Origin: Erwinia tracheiphila
Lineage (GTDB): Bacteria > Pseudomonadota > Gammaproteobacteria > Enterobacterales > Enterobacteriaceae
Reading direction: 5' to 3'
DNA: 64,000 nt
Assembly (NCBI RefSeq): GCF_021365465.1
Contig: NZ_CP089932.1
Coordinates: 4,774,001 to 4,838,000 of the forward strand
Shown here: in pieces, positions 20,955 through 30,576 of the stretch
How the letters are laid out: the number at the start of each line of letters is the position of its first letter
Position numbering within the stretch: position 1 is the first letter of the stretch
Notes under the pieces: model-generated
Databases searched by the model: none
The model's input: only the letters and a program-made list of their open reading frames with translations
Told to the model about the DNA's origin: nothing
Program-made: the position numbers and the translations under genes

Positions 20955-21755
20955 TCAAACGTTATATAGTTTGCACAGATAGTTAGGCACAGCGTTATCA
21001 GCGTTACTGCCAATCACCTCCAGTTCAGGCAATAAATTCTTTAGCCGCTGATCTGCGTTGTTCATAATGCAGCCCTTGCCCGCCATGTTCAGCATCTCTT
21101 TATCATTCAGACCATCCCCAAAAGCGATACAGTCCTGAAGAGAATAGCCCAGCGATTGCGCCACCGCATCCAGCGCATGACCTTTAGAGACGCCACCAGC
21201 CATTACTTCGAGACAGGTTGGTAGTGAAAAACTGACATTCACCCTGTCTCCCCAGCGGGCAATTAACGCCTCTTCCAAAGGAATAAGCTGTTCTGCATTA
21301 CCACAGGTAAAAAACACCTTACTGATGCCGTCCCCAGGCAATGAACCTGACTCATAGATTTGATAGTTAAAATAAGATTCGCGGAAAAAATCCATCTCTT
21401 CAGGACAATGACGGTTTAAAAACCACTCTTCGTCACGATAAACGTTGGTGAATATATCCGGATTGCTGTAATGCATGGCATAGAGCTCACAGGCGATATC
21501 TTCATCCAGGTTATGACTGAAAACCAGCTCCCCGGCGGTGTTGTGCACGCGCGCGCCATTGGAAGTGATCATAAAAGCATCAATAGCCAGACTGTCACGC
21601 ATCTGGGCAACATCAATATAATGCCGACCGGTGGCAAAGATAAAATTCACCCCTTTGCGGGTCATCTGTTGCAGTGTTTCGCGGGCATAAGCGGATAAAC
21701 AGTGGTCGGGGGACAGCAGGGTTCCATCAAGATCGGAAGCAACAATAGGGTACAT
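20955..21755 (-). CDS. yigL: HAD-superfamily Cof-type phosphatase YigL
   Basis: 266 residues, Cof/HAD type IIB. Motif I is VASDLDGTLLS near the N-terminus, motif II is FATGRHY followed by ITSNGA, and the late motif is IAFGDGLNDKEML. E. coli YigL dephosphorylates pyridoxal phosphate and sugar phosphates, and its mRNA is a target of the sRNA SgrS. Sits 72 bases downstream of pldB on the same strand, as in E. coli. Confidence 0.95.
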   Translation of the reverse strand: MYPIVASDLDGTLLSPDHCLSAYARETLQQMTRKGVNFIFATGRHYIDVAQMRDSLAIDAFMITSNGARVHNTAGELVFSHNLDEDIACELYAMHYSNPDIFTNVYRDEEWFLNRHCPEEMDFFRESYFNYQIYESGSLPGDGISKVFFTCGNAEQLIPLEEALIARWGDRVNVSFSLPTCLEVMAGGVSKGHALDAVAQSLGYSLQDCIAFGDGLNDKEMLNMAGKGCIMNNADQRLKNLLPELEVIGSNADNAVPNYLCKLYNV

Positions 21756-21827
21756 AAAACCTCTGGTTGGTTTGTAAGCAGGGAACCTTTGTTTCCCATT
21801 AATAAGTTATATCTGAGTGATGAAACT

Positions 21828-22820
21828 TCAGGAATGCCGATCAAAAAAAGCCAAAATAGCTTCGATTGCTTCGGTACTCATGCTGTCTTTTTCAAATAAG
21901 ATCTCATGACGTGCACCGGGGATAACCGTCGGTTTTCCCCCTTCACAGGGCTGCCCGGCTGCGGTCATCATCTGGCAAAATAAATCCTGAGCGTGATTGT
22001 TCACAACGTTCTCCGCGCCAGCCTGAAAGAGCAGCAGCGGTGTGGAAATCTCTTTTGCGAGACGTAAAATACGTTTTCCCGCCAGAACGCTTTCCCGAAG
22101 CCAACGCCAGGTCGGTCCCCCAACCCGCAGTCCGGGGTCATCGGCGTAAAATCGTAAATTACGTCGGTAACGCTCCCGGCTGTGCGTTAGCTGATTAATA
22201 CTGAAGGGGCGCGACTGCCACTTTCCAGTACCGATCGCATAGCCTTCGCGCAACGCAGGGCGTTTATCCACCCAGTCCAGAATGCGTTCTGCCAGCCAGG
22301 GCGGCACAGGCAGTAAAATACCAAACATAGGGGATGACAGCACCGCGGCATCAAATGCGCCAGATAATCTTGCCAGCAACAGTGTCAGAACCGCGCCCCC
22401 CATTGAATGAGCGAGTGCAAAGCAACGACGATATGGCCGGTTAGCGATTGCTTTATGATAAAGCGTTTCCAGATCGTCAACGTAATCGCTAAATGATTCA
22501 ACGTGCCCCCGATGATGATCCTGTAACCAGCGTTCGGATCGCCCCTGTCCACGGTGATCGATAATCACAACATCATAGCCGCCGTGAAAGAGGTCCCAGG
22601 CCAGTTCAGGGTACTTCACATAGCTTTCCACTCGCCCGGGGCAAAGCATAATAACCTTGTCATGTTGCGGTGAGATGAAACGGGCGTAGCGGATAACCAC
22701 GTTACCCAGGCCGATAAATTCATCTTCTTCCCGCTGTCGCCAGAAATCCAGCAGCGGACCGCTGGCGAATGCCGCAAAGGCCTTTTCCCGCGTACTCCAG
22801 CCGCTGTTGTGCTTTTCCAT
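21828..22820 (-). CDS. pldB: Lysophospholipase L2
   Basis: 330 residues, alpha/beta hydrolase. Nucleophile elbow is LAHSMGGAV, and the late His lies in PGARHEILFE. VVIIDHRGQGRSERW is the typical early strand and loop. The enzyme hydrolyses lysophospholipids at the inner membrane. It is divergent from rhtB and followed by yigL. Confidence 0.95.
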   Translation of the reverse strand: MEKHNSGWSTREKAFAAFASGPLLDFWRQREEDEFIGLGNVVIRYARFISPQHDKVIMLCPGRVESYVKYPELAWDLFHGGYDVVIIDHRGQGRSERWLQDHHRGHVESFSDYVDDLETLYHKAIANRPYRRCFALAHSMGGAVLTLLLARLSGAFDAAVLSSPMFGILLPVPPWLAERILDWVDKRPALREGYAIGTGKWQSRPFSINQLTHSRERYRRNLRFYADDPGLRVGGPTWRWLRESVLAGKRILRLAKEISTPLLLFQAGAENVVNNHAQDLFCQMMTAAGQPCEGGKPTVIPGARHEILFEKDSMSTEAIEAILAFFDRHS

Positions 22821-22935
22821 TGGCTTTTTGTCTCCGACCTGAGCGCCGCGGCTTCACCGCCCTGTCAGCGCCGTAGCGCAACCGTCCACAATGGCGTATT
22901 GTGTCACACTTCTGCCTGTTCAGGGAGCGTTACCC

Positions 22936-23559
22936 ATGACCATCGAATGGTGGCTGACCTACCTTTTGACCACCAGCATTTTAAGTCTTTCGCCCGGCTC
23001 CGGCGCCATCAACACCATGAGCACCGGCATCAGCCACGGCTATCACGGCGCGGTTGCGTCCATATCAGGTTTGCAGGTGGGTCTTGCAGCCCATATTGTG
23101 CTGGTAGGAATTGGCCTTGGTGCGCTGTTCTCACAGTCAATCCTCGCCTTTGAAATTCTTAAATGGGCAGGTGCCGCTTATCTGGTCTGGCTGGGAATCC
23201 AACAGTGGCGAACCAGCGGCGCTATCGACTTGCAGGCAGTGGCAAAAGCCATGCCTCGTCGTCGGCTGTTCAAGCGGGCGGTGCTGGTTAACCTGACCAA
23301 TCCCAAAAGCATTGTTTTTCTTGCTGCACTATTCCCACAGTTTGTCATTCCGCACCAGCCTCAGACTATGCAATATCTGGTACTGGGCACCACGACGGTG
23401 GCGGTGGATATAGTGGTGATGATTGGCTATGCAACATTAGCTACGCGCATTGCGGGCTGGATTAAAGGACCACGCCAGATGAAATTGCTCAATCGGATTT
23501 TTGGCGGCATGTTTATGGCGGTGGGCGCACTGCTGGCTTCGGCCAGACGCATTGCCTGA
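22936..23559 (+). CDS. rhtB: Homoserine/homoserine-lactone exporter RhtB
   Basis: 207 residues from the ATG at 22936 ([18 protein letters not shown]), the family start; GGGAG lies about 9 bases upstream. LysE family: [17 protein letters not shown] near the N-terminus and [18 protein letters not shown] in the middle. About six membrane segments. It exports homoserine and homoserine lactone. Convergent with the broken rhtC. Confidence 0.95.
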   Translation: MTIEWWLTYLLTTSILSLSPGSGAINTMSTGISHGYHGAVASISGLQVGLAAHIVLVGIGLGALFSQSILAFEILKWAGAAYLVWLGIQQWRTSGAIDLQAVAKAMPRRRLFKRAVLVNLTNPKSIVFLAALFPQFVIPHQPQTMQYLVLGTTTVAVDIVVMIGYATLATRIAGWIKGPRQMKLLNRIFGGMFMAVGALLASARRIA

Positions 23560-23568
23560 ACACCTGGC

Positions 23569-23597
23569 GCATAATCCTGAAGCGCTCAGGATTATGC
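23569..23597. terminator. Hairpin after rhtB
   Basis: GCATAATCCTGA and TCAGGATTATGC pair perfectly over 12 bases around AGCGC, 9 bases past the rhtB stop and between convergent genes. It is symmetric and lacks a clear T-run. Confidence 0.65.
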
Positions 23598-23621
23598 TTA
23601 GTTCATACACCTGCCCTGAGA

Positions 23622-24235
23622 TTACCGCGACAGGATTAAGTGAATACCAAATCCGGCAAACAACACGCCTGCCAGGCCATCAATCCATTTTGCCATACGC
23701 TGATAACCCCGGCGCATCGCAGCCAGGAGACCAGTGAGAACCAGGCCAGCGTTTCCATCACGATCAACAAAAACAGCCCCCAACGCTGTGCAGCGCCAAC
23801 GTCTTCCCCTACAAAGAGTGAAAACACACTGCCAAAGTAAACCACCGCTTTTGGATTAGCCAGATTGGTCAAAAGGCCACGAGAAAAGCTGCGCCCAGCG
23901 TAAGAATTCACGGCAGCGTCTTCCGGTGACAAAGGCGAATTTCTGTGACGCTAACGAGCAGAACGCAACAGTTGCCAGCTCATCCACAATAAATACAGCC
24001 CGCCCGCCACAATGATGATCTGATGCAACCATGCCATCTTTTGCAGAATCAGATTCAGGCCCAGCAGCGCCACACCAGGCCAGACCAGCACACCCATAGT
24101 AATGCCCAGTACCCCCAACATAGCGCCTTTACGAGAGCAGCTTGCCGCCGTTTGTGAAACGAAGAAAAAATCCGGTCCGGGACTCATCAGTGCAACAAAA
24201 TGAACCAGTGCAACGGTAAGAAAAAGCATTAACAT
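23622..24235 (-). pseudogene. rhtC: Threonine exporter RhtC, stop codon plus frameshift
   Basis: The minus strand encodes RhtC from MLMLFLTVALVHFVALMSPG to WMSWQLLRSAR, then a TAG (23951-23953), then resumes in the same frame with FSRGLLTNLANPKAVVYFGSVFSLF and METLAWFSLV. There the frame shifts and the remaining C-terminus (AMRRGYQRMAKWIDGLAG to IHLILSR) is read in another frame. About six to eight residues around the shift seem deleted compared with E. coli. Two independent lesions make this a pseudogene of the LysE-family threonine exporter. recQ lies just upstream. Confidence 0.9.
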
Positions 24236-24256
24236 ATTGGCTCCTTGAAATTAAAA

Positions 24257-26080
24257 CTAATCCTCAGCATCCACATGCTCACGGATAACCAGCATAAAAG
24301 GTTTGCCAAAACGCTCCAGCTTGCGCTGCCCCACGCCATTAATGCTCAACATTTCTGATGCAGTAAGGGGCATTTGTTCTGCCATTTCAATCAAAGTGGC
24401 ATCGTTAAACACAACATAAGGCGGAATGTTTTCCTCATCAGCAATGGCTTTACGCAGCTTGCGCAATCGGGCAAACAGTTTGCGATCATAGTTGCCACCA
24501 AAGGATTTTTGACTGTTATAACGCGGTCGGGCGCTGACCATACGCGGCACAGCCAACATTAGCGGCGTTTCGCCCCGCAACACCGGACGCGCTGCTTCAG
24601 TCAACTGTAACGCAGAGTGCATAGAAATATTCTGTGTAACCAGACCTAAGTGGATCAGCTGGCGCAGCACGCTGATCCAGTGTTCGTGGCTTTGATCGCG
24701 ACCAATACCATAAACCGGTAACTTGTCATGCTGCATATCACGGATACGCTGGCTATTGGCCCCACGTAAAATCTCAACAATATAGCCCATGCCAAAACGC
24801 TGCCCGACACGATAGATACTCGACAGCGCTTTTTGTGCTTCCACCAGGCCGTCATAACGGCGTGGCGGGTCAAGACAAATATCACAGTTGCCGCAGGCAA
24901 GCTGACGGCCTTCGCCAAAATAATTCAGCAGCACCAAACGGCGACAGGTTTGCGCTTCCGCGAATGCGCCCATCGCATTCAGCTTGTGGCTTTCAATTTG
25001 TTGCAGCGGCCCGGGTTTTTCTTCCAGACAGCGGCGCAGCCAGGCCATATCGGCCGGATCGTAAAGCATCATTGCTTCAGCAGGCAGGCCATCGCGCCCG
25101 GCACGGCCGGTTTCCTGATAATAGGATTCAATATTGCGCGGAATATCAAAATGCACCACAAAGCGCACGTTTGGTTTGTTAATCCCCATACCAAAGGCCA
25201 CCGTCGCCACCACGATTTGCAAATCATCACGCTGAAAGGCTTCCTGCACCTGAGCACGATGCACATTATCCATTCCGGCATGGTAAGCCCCTACGCTGAG
25301 GCCACGGCTTTGCAGACGTGCGGCGGTATCCTCTACTTTCGCGCGGCTGTTGCAGTAAATAATGCCGCACTTGCCCCGCTGGTCCTGCACATAGCGAAGC
25401 AGCTGCTCGGTAGGCTTGAATTTTTCTACCAGCGTGTAACGGATATTGGGGCGGTCAAAGCTGCTGATTTGAATTAAGGGATCGTGCAGTTGCAGCAGGC
25501 GAACAATATCATTGCGGGTGGTTTCATCGGCCGTGGCGGTCAGCGCCATTACGGGCACATAGGGAAGACGCTGGCGTAGCTGCCCAAGTGCGCCGTATTC
25601 CGGGCGGAAATCATGGCCCCATTGAGAGATGCAGTGTGCTTCATCCACCGCCAGCATGACCAGATTCCAGTGCAGCAGGCTATCGAGAAAGTTATCCATC
25701 ATTAGTCGTTCAGGTGCGATGTATAACAATTTAATCCTGCCAGTACGGCAACAAGCCATCACGCCCTGCTGTTCTTCCCGCGTCTGAGTGGAGTTCAGGC
25801 AAGCGGCAGAAACACCGTTGGCCAGTAACTGATCGACCTGATCCTTCATCAGTGAGATCAGTGGTGATACCACCAACGTCAGCCCATCCCGCGCCAGTGC
25901 AGGGATCTGATAGCAAAGCGATTTGCCACCACCGGTTGGCATCACTACCAGGCAATCGCGTCCTTCCAGCGAAGCCTGAATAATGGTTTGCTGGCCCGGA
26001 CGGAATTGCTGGTAGCCGAAGGTTTCCTGCAAAACCTTTTCTACCAGTGTTTCCCGATCAATCACAACAGCCGTAGACAC
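24257..26080 (-). CDS. recQ: ATP-dependent DNA helicase RecQ
   Basis: 607 residues, full length. Superfamily 2 helicase: motif 0 [14 protein letters not shown], Walker [21 protein letters not shown] box [19 protein letters not shown], motif [16 protein letters not shown]; then the zinc-binding RQC region ([23 protein letters not shown]) and a C-terminal HRDC domain (about 530-600). It works in RecF-pathway recombination and suppression of illegitimate recombination. pldA lies 54 bases upstream, rhtC 21 bases downstream. Confidence 0.97.
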   Translation of the reverse strand: MSTAVVIDRETLVEKVLQETFGYQQFRPGQQTIIQASLEGRDCLVVMPTGGGKSLCYQIPALARDGLTLVVSPLISLMKDQVDQLLANGVSAACLNSTQTREEQQGVMACCRTGRIKLLYIAPERLMMDNFLDSLLHWNLVMLAVDEAHCISQWGHDFRPEYGALGQLRQRLPYVPVMALTATADETTRNDIVRLLQLHDPLIQISSFDRPNIRYTLVEKFKPTEQLLRYVQDQRGKCGIIYCNSRAKVEDTAARLQSRGLSVGAYHAGMDNVHRAQVQEAFQRDDLQIVVATVAFGMGINKPNVRFVVHFDIPRNIESYYQETGRAGRDGLPAEAMMLYDPADMAWLRRCLEEKPGPLQQIESHKLNAMGAFAEAQTCRRLVLLNYFGEGRQLACGNCDICLDPPRRYDGLVEAQKALSSIYRVGQRFGMGYIVEILRGANSQRIRDMQHDKLPVYGIGRDQSHEHWISVLRQLIHLGLVTQNISMHSALQLTEAARPVLRGETPLMLAVPRMVSARPRYNSQKSFGGNYDRKLFARLRKLRKAIADEENIPPYVVFNDATLIEMAEQMPLTASEMLSINGVGQRKLERFGKPFMLVIREHVDAED

Positions 26081-26134
26081 ATCTTCCCCAAATCCATCGA
26101 TGGCGGACTGAGGAATTCAGCCGCCAGAAAAGCA

Positions 26135-27013
26135 TTAAAACAGGTCATTCAGCATTATGCCAATACCGAGCCGGGTCTGGCGGTGATTATAGTCAATGAG
26201 CGACTCGCCATAGCCACTAAATAGCTGCGTATAGAAGCGAACGTGTTCGCTAACTGGATAGCTCCAGCCCAGCTGCCCACCACCGTAACCGCTGTTCCAG
26301 TTGTAGCTACCCTGCAGGCTAAAAATGCTTTCACCTATTTGATAGCCAACGATCAGCCGATAGTATCCCATGTATTTGGTGATATCAGGGTTATCATCAT
26401 TATTTTCGTTTTCAGGCAGGCGGTACCAGGGCTTGACTTCAACCAGCCAGTTGCCGTTTTGTACCATAAATCGGGCATAGACACGGTTCCAGCTGCGCGA
26501 AGTAGGCTCCGACCGTCCATTGGACTGATGGTTGAGGCCCATTTCCACATCCCGTAGCGTCCAGCCTGCAAAGCTGTAATCCGTTGCCCAACCAAGGAAA
26601 ATTTGTGGCTGATAGTCGATTTCACGAAAAGGAGAAGAGCCACCCCGGTTCGAAAGTTGCCACCAGGAGTCCTGCGTATAGGACGCAGCGAGGATGGAAT
26701 TATCACCCAGGATGCCACGCCACAATGGGAATGCCAGGCTTAACTGAAATTTAACTTCATCATGTTTTGCCTTATCGGACCAGTTGTAGCTCTGTATGAC
26801 TTTTTTATTAATATTATCGGTGTCGGTATACAGGATGTAGTTGCTTTCATAAGGGTACAGAACAAACGGGTTATCATGGTTTTCTAACAGATTGGCAATA
26901 ATACTGCCACGCACCGCAGGCTGGTCATGAACCTGGATAACTGTAGCTTCTTGCGCCAGAACCAATGTGGGCAACAGGAGTGCTGCAACCAGCAATCCTT
27001 TCAGCATTGACAT
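26135..27013 (-). CDS. pldA: Outer membrane phospholipase A1 (OMPLA)
   Basis: 292 residues. Signal peptide about 1-20 (ending VLAQ), then a 12-strand beta-barrel. The catalytic region is GLNHQSNGRS (His and Ser of the triad) with the Asn in SRSWNRVY, and YTQDSWWQLSN is the family signature. The last residue is Phe, as in most barrel proteins. It hydrolyses phospholipids in the outer leaflet when membrane asymmetry is lost. Confidence 0.96.
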   Translation of the reverse strand: MSMLKGLLVAALLLPTLVLAQEATVIQVHDQPAVRGSIIANLLENHDNPFVLYPYESNYILYTDTDNINKKVIQSYNWSDKAKHDEVKFQLSLAFPLWRGILGDNSILAASYTQDSWWQLSNRGGSSPFREIDYQPQIFLGWATDYSFAGWTLRDVEMGLNHQSNGRSEPTSRSWNRVYARFMVQNGNWLVEVKPWYRLPENENNDDNPDITKYMGYYRLIVGYQIGESIFSLQGSYNWNSGYGGGQLGWSYPVSEHVRFYTQLFSGYGESLIDYNHRQTRLGIGIMLNDLF

Positions 27014-27183
27014 AAAATTCTCCAGAGAAGAAATGGTGTTGCGTGTAAAAAGCTCGCCATTCTACACTCAAAAATAAAACGGCATTAGCGATGCTTTTAC
27101 AATGTGGAAACAGCATCTCTATGCGCATAAGATAGCGGCCTGATTGCATGCAACCATGCGAATTTCGCCGCATAAGGAACCCT

Positions 27184-27661
27184 ATGCCCCATGACATTCC
27201 CCTGAACCAGGACAGGATACAACGCCTGGTTGGTGAGATTTTTGTTAATGACATGCCATTTAACAACATGCCCGGCCTGAAACTGGAAAAGCTGACGCCC
27301 GATAGCGCCCGCCCGGCTCTCCTTTACCCACCAGCGGCAGATGGTCGCCAATGCCGCGCAGCACATTCTTCATGGTGGCGTTATCGTCTCGGTGCTGGAT
27401 GTGGCGGCCGGGCTGGTTTGTGTCAACAGAGCGCTACTGCGTCAGGCGGAGATAACCGAAGATGGGTTGCGCCATCGCCTGTCACGGATGGACACCATCG
27501 ACCTGCGCGTTGATCATCTTCGTCCAGGACGTGGAGAACGGTTCATCACCACAAGCAGCCTGCTGCGTGGCGGTAATAAAGTCGCTGTGGCAAGAGTGGA
27601 ACTGCATAATGATGCCAATGCCCACCTCGCCAGCACGACGGTCACCTGTCTGGTCGGCTGA
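27184..27661 (+). pseudogene. yigI: YigI thioesterase-fold protein, frameshifted
   Basis: The N-terminal third reads from ATG 27184 (AAGGA upstream) as MPHDIPLNQDRIQRLVGEIF to KLTPDSAR. A one-base shift in the run CGCCCGCCCGG (about 27305-27316) then moves the matching frame, which continues [46 protein letters not shown] to CLVG and stop. The HGG and RPGRG parts are typical of hotdog-fold (PaaI-like) thioesterases. Sequence and synteny (pldA-yigI-rarD) identify it. A sequencing error in the C-rich run is the alternative. Confidence 0.87.
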
Positions 27662-27690
27662 TTAATCACTGATGTAAGGAAAGACGTTTC

Positions 27691-28593
27691 ATGGATGCAC
27701 AACAAACGCGACAGGGTATATTTTTTGCTTTGGCTGCCTATGTGATCTGGGGCATCGCGCCCACCTATTTTAAACTTATCCAGCAGGTCAACGCCGGGGA
27801 GATCATGACTCACCGGGTGATCTGGTCATTTTTCTTTATGCTGATTCTGGTCTGCCTGACCCGCAACTGGCCACAGGTGAGGCTTGTTATCCGACAACCC
27901 AAAAAAGTCTTATTACTGGCGGTTTCCGCTACGGTGATCTGTACTAACTGGCTGATTTTTATCTGGGCAGTCAATAACCATCACATGCTGGAGGCCAGTC
28001 TGGGCTACTTTATTAATCCTCTGTTTAACATGGTGGTGGGCATGGTCGTTCTGGGCGAACGTTTTCGCCGATTACAATGGCTTGCTGTTGCACTGGCAAC
28101 CTGCGGCGTGTTGGTGCAGCTCTGGAAGTTTGGTTCCGTACCCATTATCGCGCTGGCACTGGCCATCACCTTTTCCATATATGGTTTGCTGCGCAAGAAA
28201 ATTGGTGTGGATGCCAAAACCGGAATGCTGATTGAGACAAGCTGGCTACTGCCCGCTGCGGCGATTTATCTGTTTGGAATTGCCGACAGCAGCACCAGTC
28301 ATCTCAGCCAGAATCCTTTGTCGCTCAACTTGTTGCTGTTCGCGGCAGGCATTATAACAACCATTCCGCTGATGTTCTTTACCGCTGCCTGCGCACGGCT
28401 GCGTTTATCCACCGTGGGGTTCTTTCAATACCTCGGCCCAACGTTAATGTTTCTGCTGGCAGTGGTGTTCTACGGTGAACAGATGACTTCAGATAAAGCG
28501 ATGACGTTCAGTTTTACCTGGGCAGCGCTGGCCTTGTTTATTTTTGATGCCCTTTACACGCTGCGGCGAAGCAGGCGTCAGCCAAGCTTATAG
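27691..28593 (+). CDS. rarD: EamA family permease RarD
   Basis: 300 residues, ten predicted membrane helices in two EamA halves. RarD start [21 protein letters not shown] is typical, with [26 protein letters not shown] in the first half and [15 protein letters not shown] in the second. Associated with chloramphenicol sensitivity in Pseudomonas; substrate uncertain. Its 3' end overlaps the corA 3' end by 6 bases on the opposite strand. Confidence 0.94.
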   Translation: MDAQQTRQGIFFALAAYVIWGIAPTYFKLIQQVNAGEIMTHRVIWSFFFMLILVCLTRNWPQVRLVIRQPKKVLLLAVSATVICTNWLIFIWAVNNHHMLEASLGYFINPLFNMVVGMVVLGERFRRLQWLAVALATCGVLVQLWKFGSVPIIALALAITFSIYGLLRKKIGVDAKTGMLIETSWLLPAAAIYLFGIADSSTSHLSQNPLSLNLLLFAAGIITTIPLMFFTAACARLRLSTVGFFQYLGPTLMFLLAVVFYGEQMTSDKAMTFSFTWAALALFIFDALYTLRRSRRQPSL

Positions 28594-29541
28594 CCAGTTT
28601 TTACGCTTGAAGTAGGCGTAAGGTGCCAGGCCTGCAAGGATCATCAGCCCAATGGCACCGGGGTAGCCAAAACTCCACTTCAGCTCAGGCATAAACTCGA
28701 AGTTCATGCCATAGCTTGACGCCACCAGCGTGGGGGGCAGGAACACCACTGAAACCACCGAGAAGATTTTGATAATGCGGTTCTGCTCAATATTGATAAA
28801 GCCCATCGCCGCCTGCATCAGGAAGTTCACTTTCTGGAACAGCGATTCGTTATGCGGTAAAAGGGATTCAATGTCGCGTAGAATTTCCCGCGCCTGCTCC
28901 AGCTGATTAGCCGGCAGTCGGGCCTTACGCACCAGGAAATTCAGCGCCCGCTGGGTATCCATCAGGCACAGACGCACTTTCCAACCGATATCTTCCAGCT
29001 CTGCGAGCGTCGATAAGGCGGCGTCGAACTCATCGCCCTGTTGCCCTTCCATAATCACCCGGCTAAGTTTTTCCAGATCGCTGTAAATGTTTTCGATTTC
29101 ATCGGCCATCTGTTCAATTTTTGTTTCAAACAGATCCAGCAGCAGCTCCCAGGCATTACCGTCGATCAGCGTCTGGTTACGCGCACGCATCCGGTACAGA
29201 CGAAAAGCGGGCAGTTCACGCTCGCGCAGCGTATAAAGACGCCCCTCACGAATGGTGAAAGCGACCGTTGAATTTCCGGCATGATCATCAGCATCTTCAT
29301 AGAAGAAGAAAGAGTGAATATGCAGTCCATCTTCGTCTTCGAAAAAGCGGGCAGAGGCTTCGATATCTTCCAGCTCAGGACGGGTTGCCAGGCTCTGGCC
29401 CAGCTCTCTCTGAACGCGCTCGCGCTCGTTTTCCTCTGGTTCGATCAAATCAACCCAAACCGAACTAACCAGTTCATCGGCAGGTTCATCCAGTTCAAGG
29501 CGGGCCAGACGGCTGTGATCAAGTTTGAATGCGCTCAACAT
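28588..29541 (-). CDS. corA: Magnesium/cobalt transporter CorA
   Basis: 317 residues from the ATG at 29541 ([20 protein letters not shown]); an upstream extension to 29643 is unsupported. Large cytoplasmic domain (about 1-260) with long helices, then two membrane helices joined by the selectivity signature [11 protein letters not shown]. It is the main constitutive Mg2+ uptake channel (pentamer) of the inner membrane. Convergent with rarD. Confidence 0.97.
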   Translation of the reverse strand: MLSAFKLDHSRLARLELDEPADELVSSVWVDLIEPEENERERVQRELGQSLATRPELEDIEASARFFEDEDGLHIHSFFFYEDADDHAGNSTVAFTIREGRLYTLRERELPAFRLYRMRARNQTLIDGNAWELLLDLFETKIEQMADEIENIYSDLEKLSRVIMEGQQGDEFDAALSTLAELEDIGWKVRLCLMDTQRALNFLVRKARLPANQLEQAREILRDIESLLPHNESLFQKVNFLMQAAMGFINIEQNRIIKIFSVVSVVFLPPTLVASSYGMNFEFMPELKWSFGYPGAIGLMILAGLAPYAYFKRKNWL

Positions 29542-29644
29542 GGCTCTACTCCCAAATCGCAATAACACGGGACTCGCGCCTGAACACGGAGGATTCGGTC
29601 GATCTGACTCAGAGCGACAAAAATTGATGTCGCCAACAACCACG

Positions 29645-29672
29645 AAGGCTATCAGCAGAAGAGGATAGCCTT
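29645..29672 (-). promoter_or_regulatory. Hairpin in the corA 5' leader
   Basis: AAGGCTATC and GATAGCCTT form a 9-base stem with a 10-base loop about 100 bases upstream of the corA start. corA mRNA in Salmonella has a long structured leader controlling Rho-dependent termination; this hairpin may be the counterpart, but no promoter or leader peptide was confirmed. Confidence 0.35.
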
Positions 29673-29815
29673 AGGAGTTATACCTGTTTTCCAGGTCTGT
29701 GAGCCAGCATCTACTGGGTGTGCCCAAGGCAAATGTCCTCTTAGGGTAATGGTGCACGCATGTTACGCTGTGCCGAAAATGGCGTCAATAACAACCCCGG
29801 TTAATAAGGATCAGA

Positions 29816-30289
29816 ATGAAACATATTTCCCAATCCGACCTAAACAGCATGAGCCAGCAGGCAGGCAGCGTGCCGCGTTTGCGTTCGCACCGCACCCTGC
29901 ACGAAGAACTTAGCGATCCCGTACAACGTCTGGCTATTGCGATGGAGCCAGACACATATATCCGTCCGCACCGCCATCCACAAACCTGGGAACTGTTAAC
30001 CCCGCTGAAAGGGCGCTTTGTGGTGTTGCAGTTTAATGATGCGGGTGAAGTGACCGATCGCACCGTGCTGGGCGAAGAGGTGGTACTACAGGAAATGCCA
30101 GCATTTACCTGGCACGCGGTGCTTTCACTGGATAAAGGCGGGGTGATTTTTGAAGTGAAGCATGGCCCTTACCAGGCGCTGACGGAAGAGGACTGCATGC
30201 ACTGGGCACCGCCAGAGGACGGAGCCGGAACGGCGGAAGTGATAGCGTGGTACGCACGCGCACAGCCGGGTGATCGCTACCTGAAATAA
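29816..30289 (+). CDS. WbuC family cupin metalloprotein
   Basis: 157 residues, single cupin domain. The metal-binding cupin motif is YIRPHRHPQTWELLTPLKG (His, His, Glu) followed by the second motif with TWHAVLSLDKG. Similar to WbuC proteins, which often lie at the edge of O-antigen clusters; function unknown. Here it stands alone between corA and uvrD, where E. coli has yigF and yigG. AAGGA lies 7 bases before the ATG. The nearest glycan genes are 15 kb away. Confidence 0.82.
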   Translation: MKHISQSDLNSMSQQAGSVPRLRSHRTLHEELSDPVQRLAIAMEPDTYIRPHRHPQTWELLTPLKGRFVVLQFNDAGEVTDRTVLGEEVVLQEMPAFTWHAVLSLDKGGVIFEVKHGPYQALTEEDCMHWAPPEDGAGTAEVIAWYARAQPGDRYLK

Positions 30290-30297
30290 TTTTACTG

Positions 30298-30375
30298 GCC
30301 AGGTTACCGACGCGCGGCGCTCACATTTACCGTTTGCGCTCACCGCATTAATCAGCGCGTCGTCGGTAACCTGGC
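30298..30375. repeat. Isolated long inverted repeat between wbuC-like gene and uvrD
   Basis: GCCAGGTTACCGACG (30298-30312) is repeated in inverted orientation at 30361-30375 with 48 bases between, and pairing continues imperfectly inward (CGCG on both arms). The 287-base gap holds no gene. It may be a small mobile palindromic element or the 3' structure of the two convergent transcripts. Confidence 0.6.
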
Positions 30376-30576
30376 AGAACAAACCGAAACACTGAGAGCA
30401 CTGCTCGCCATGCTTTGTCGCCTTCGCGGGTGGACAGACCAGGCTGACGCCGCTCTCGCGTCACATCATGTTAAGCCATCTCACCTGCACTGCCACGGTT
30501 AAGTCTGGCTATGCAATCAGGCACCCGGCATGAGGCACAGAACGTCAATCGCACAGGATGTCGCCAGCATCATGAC

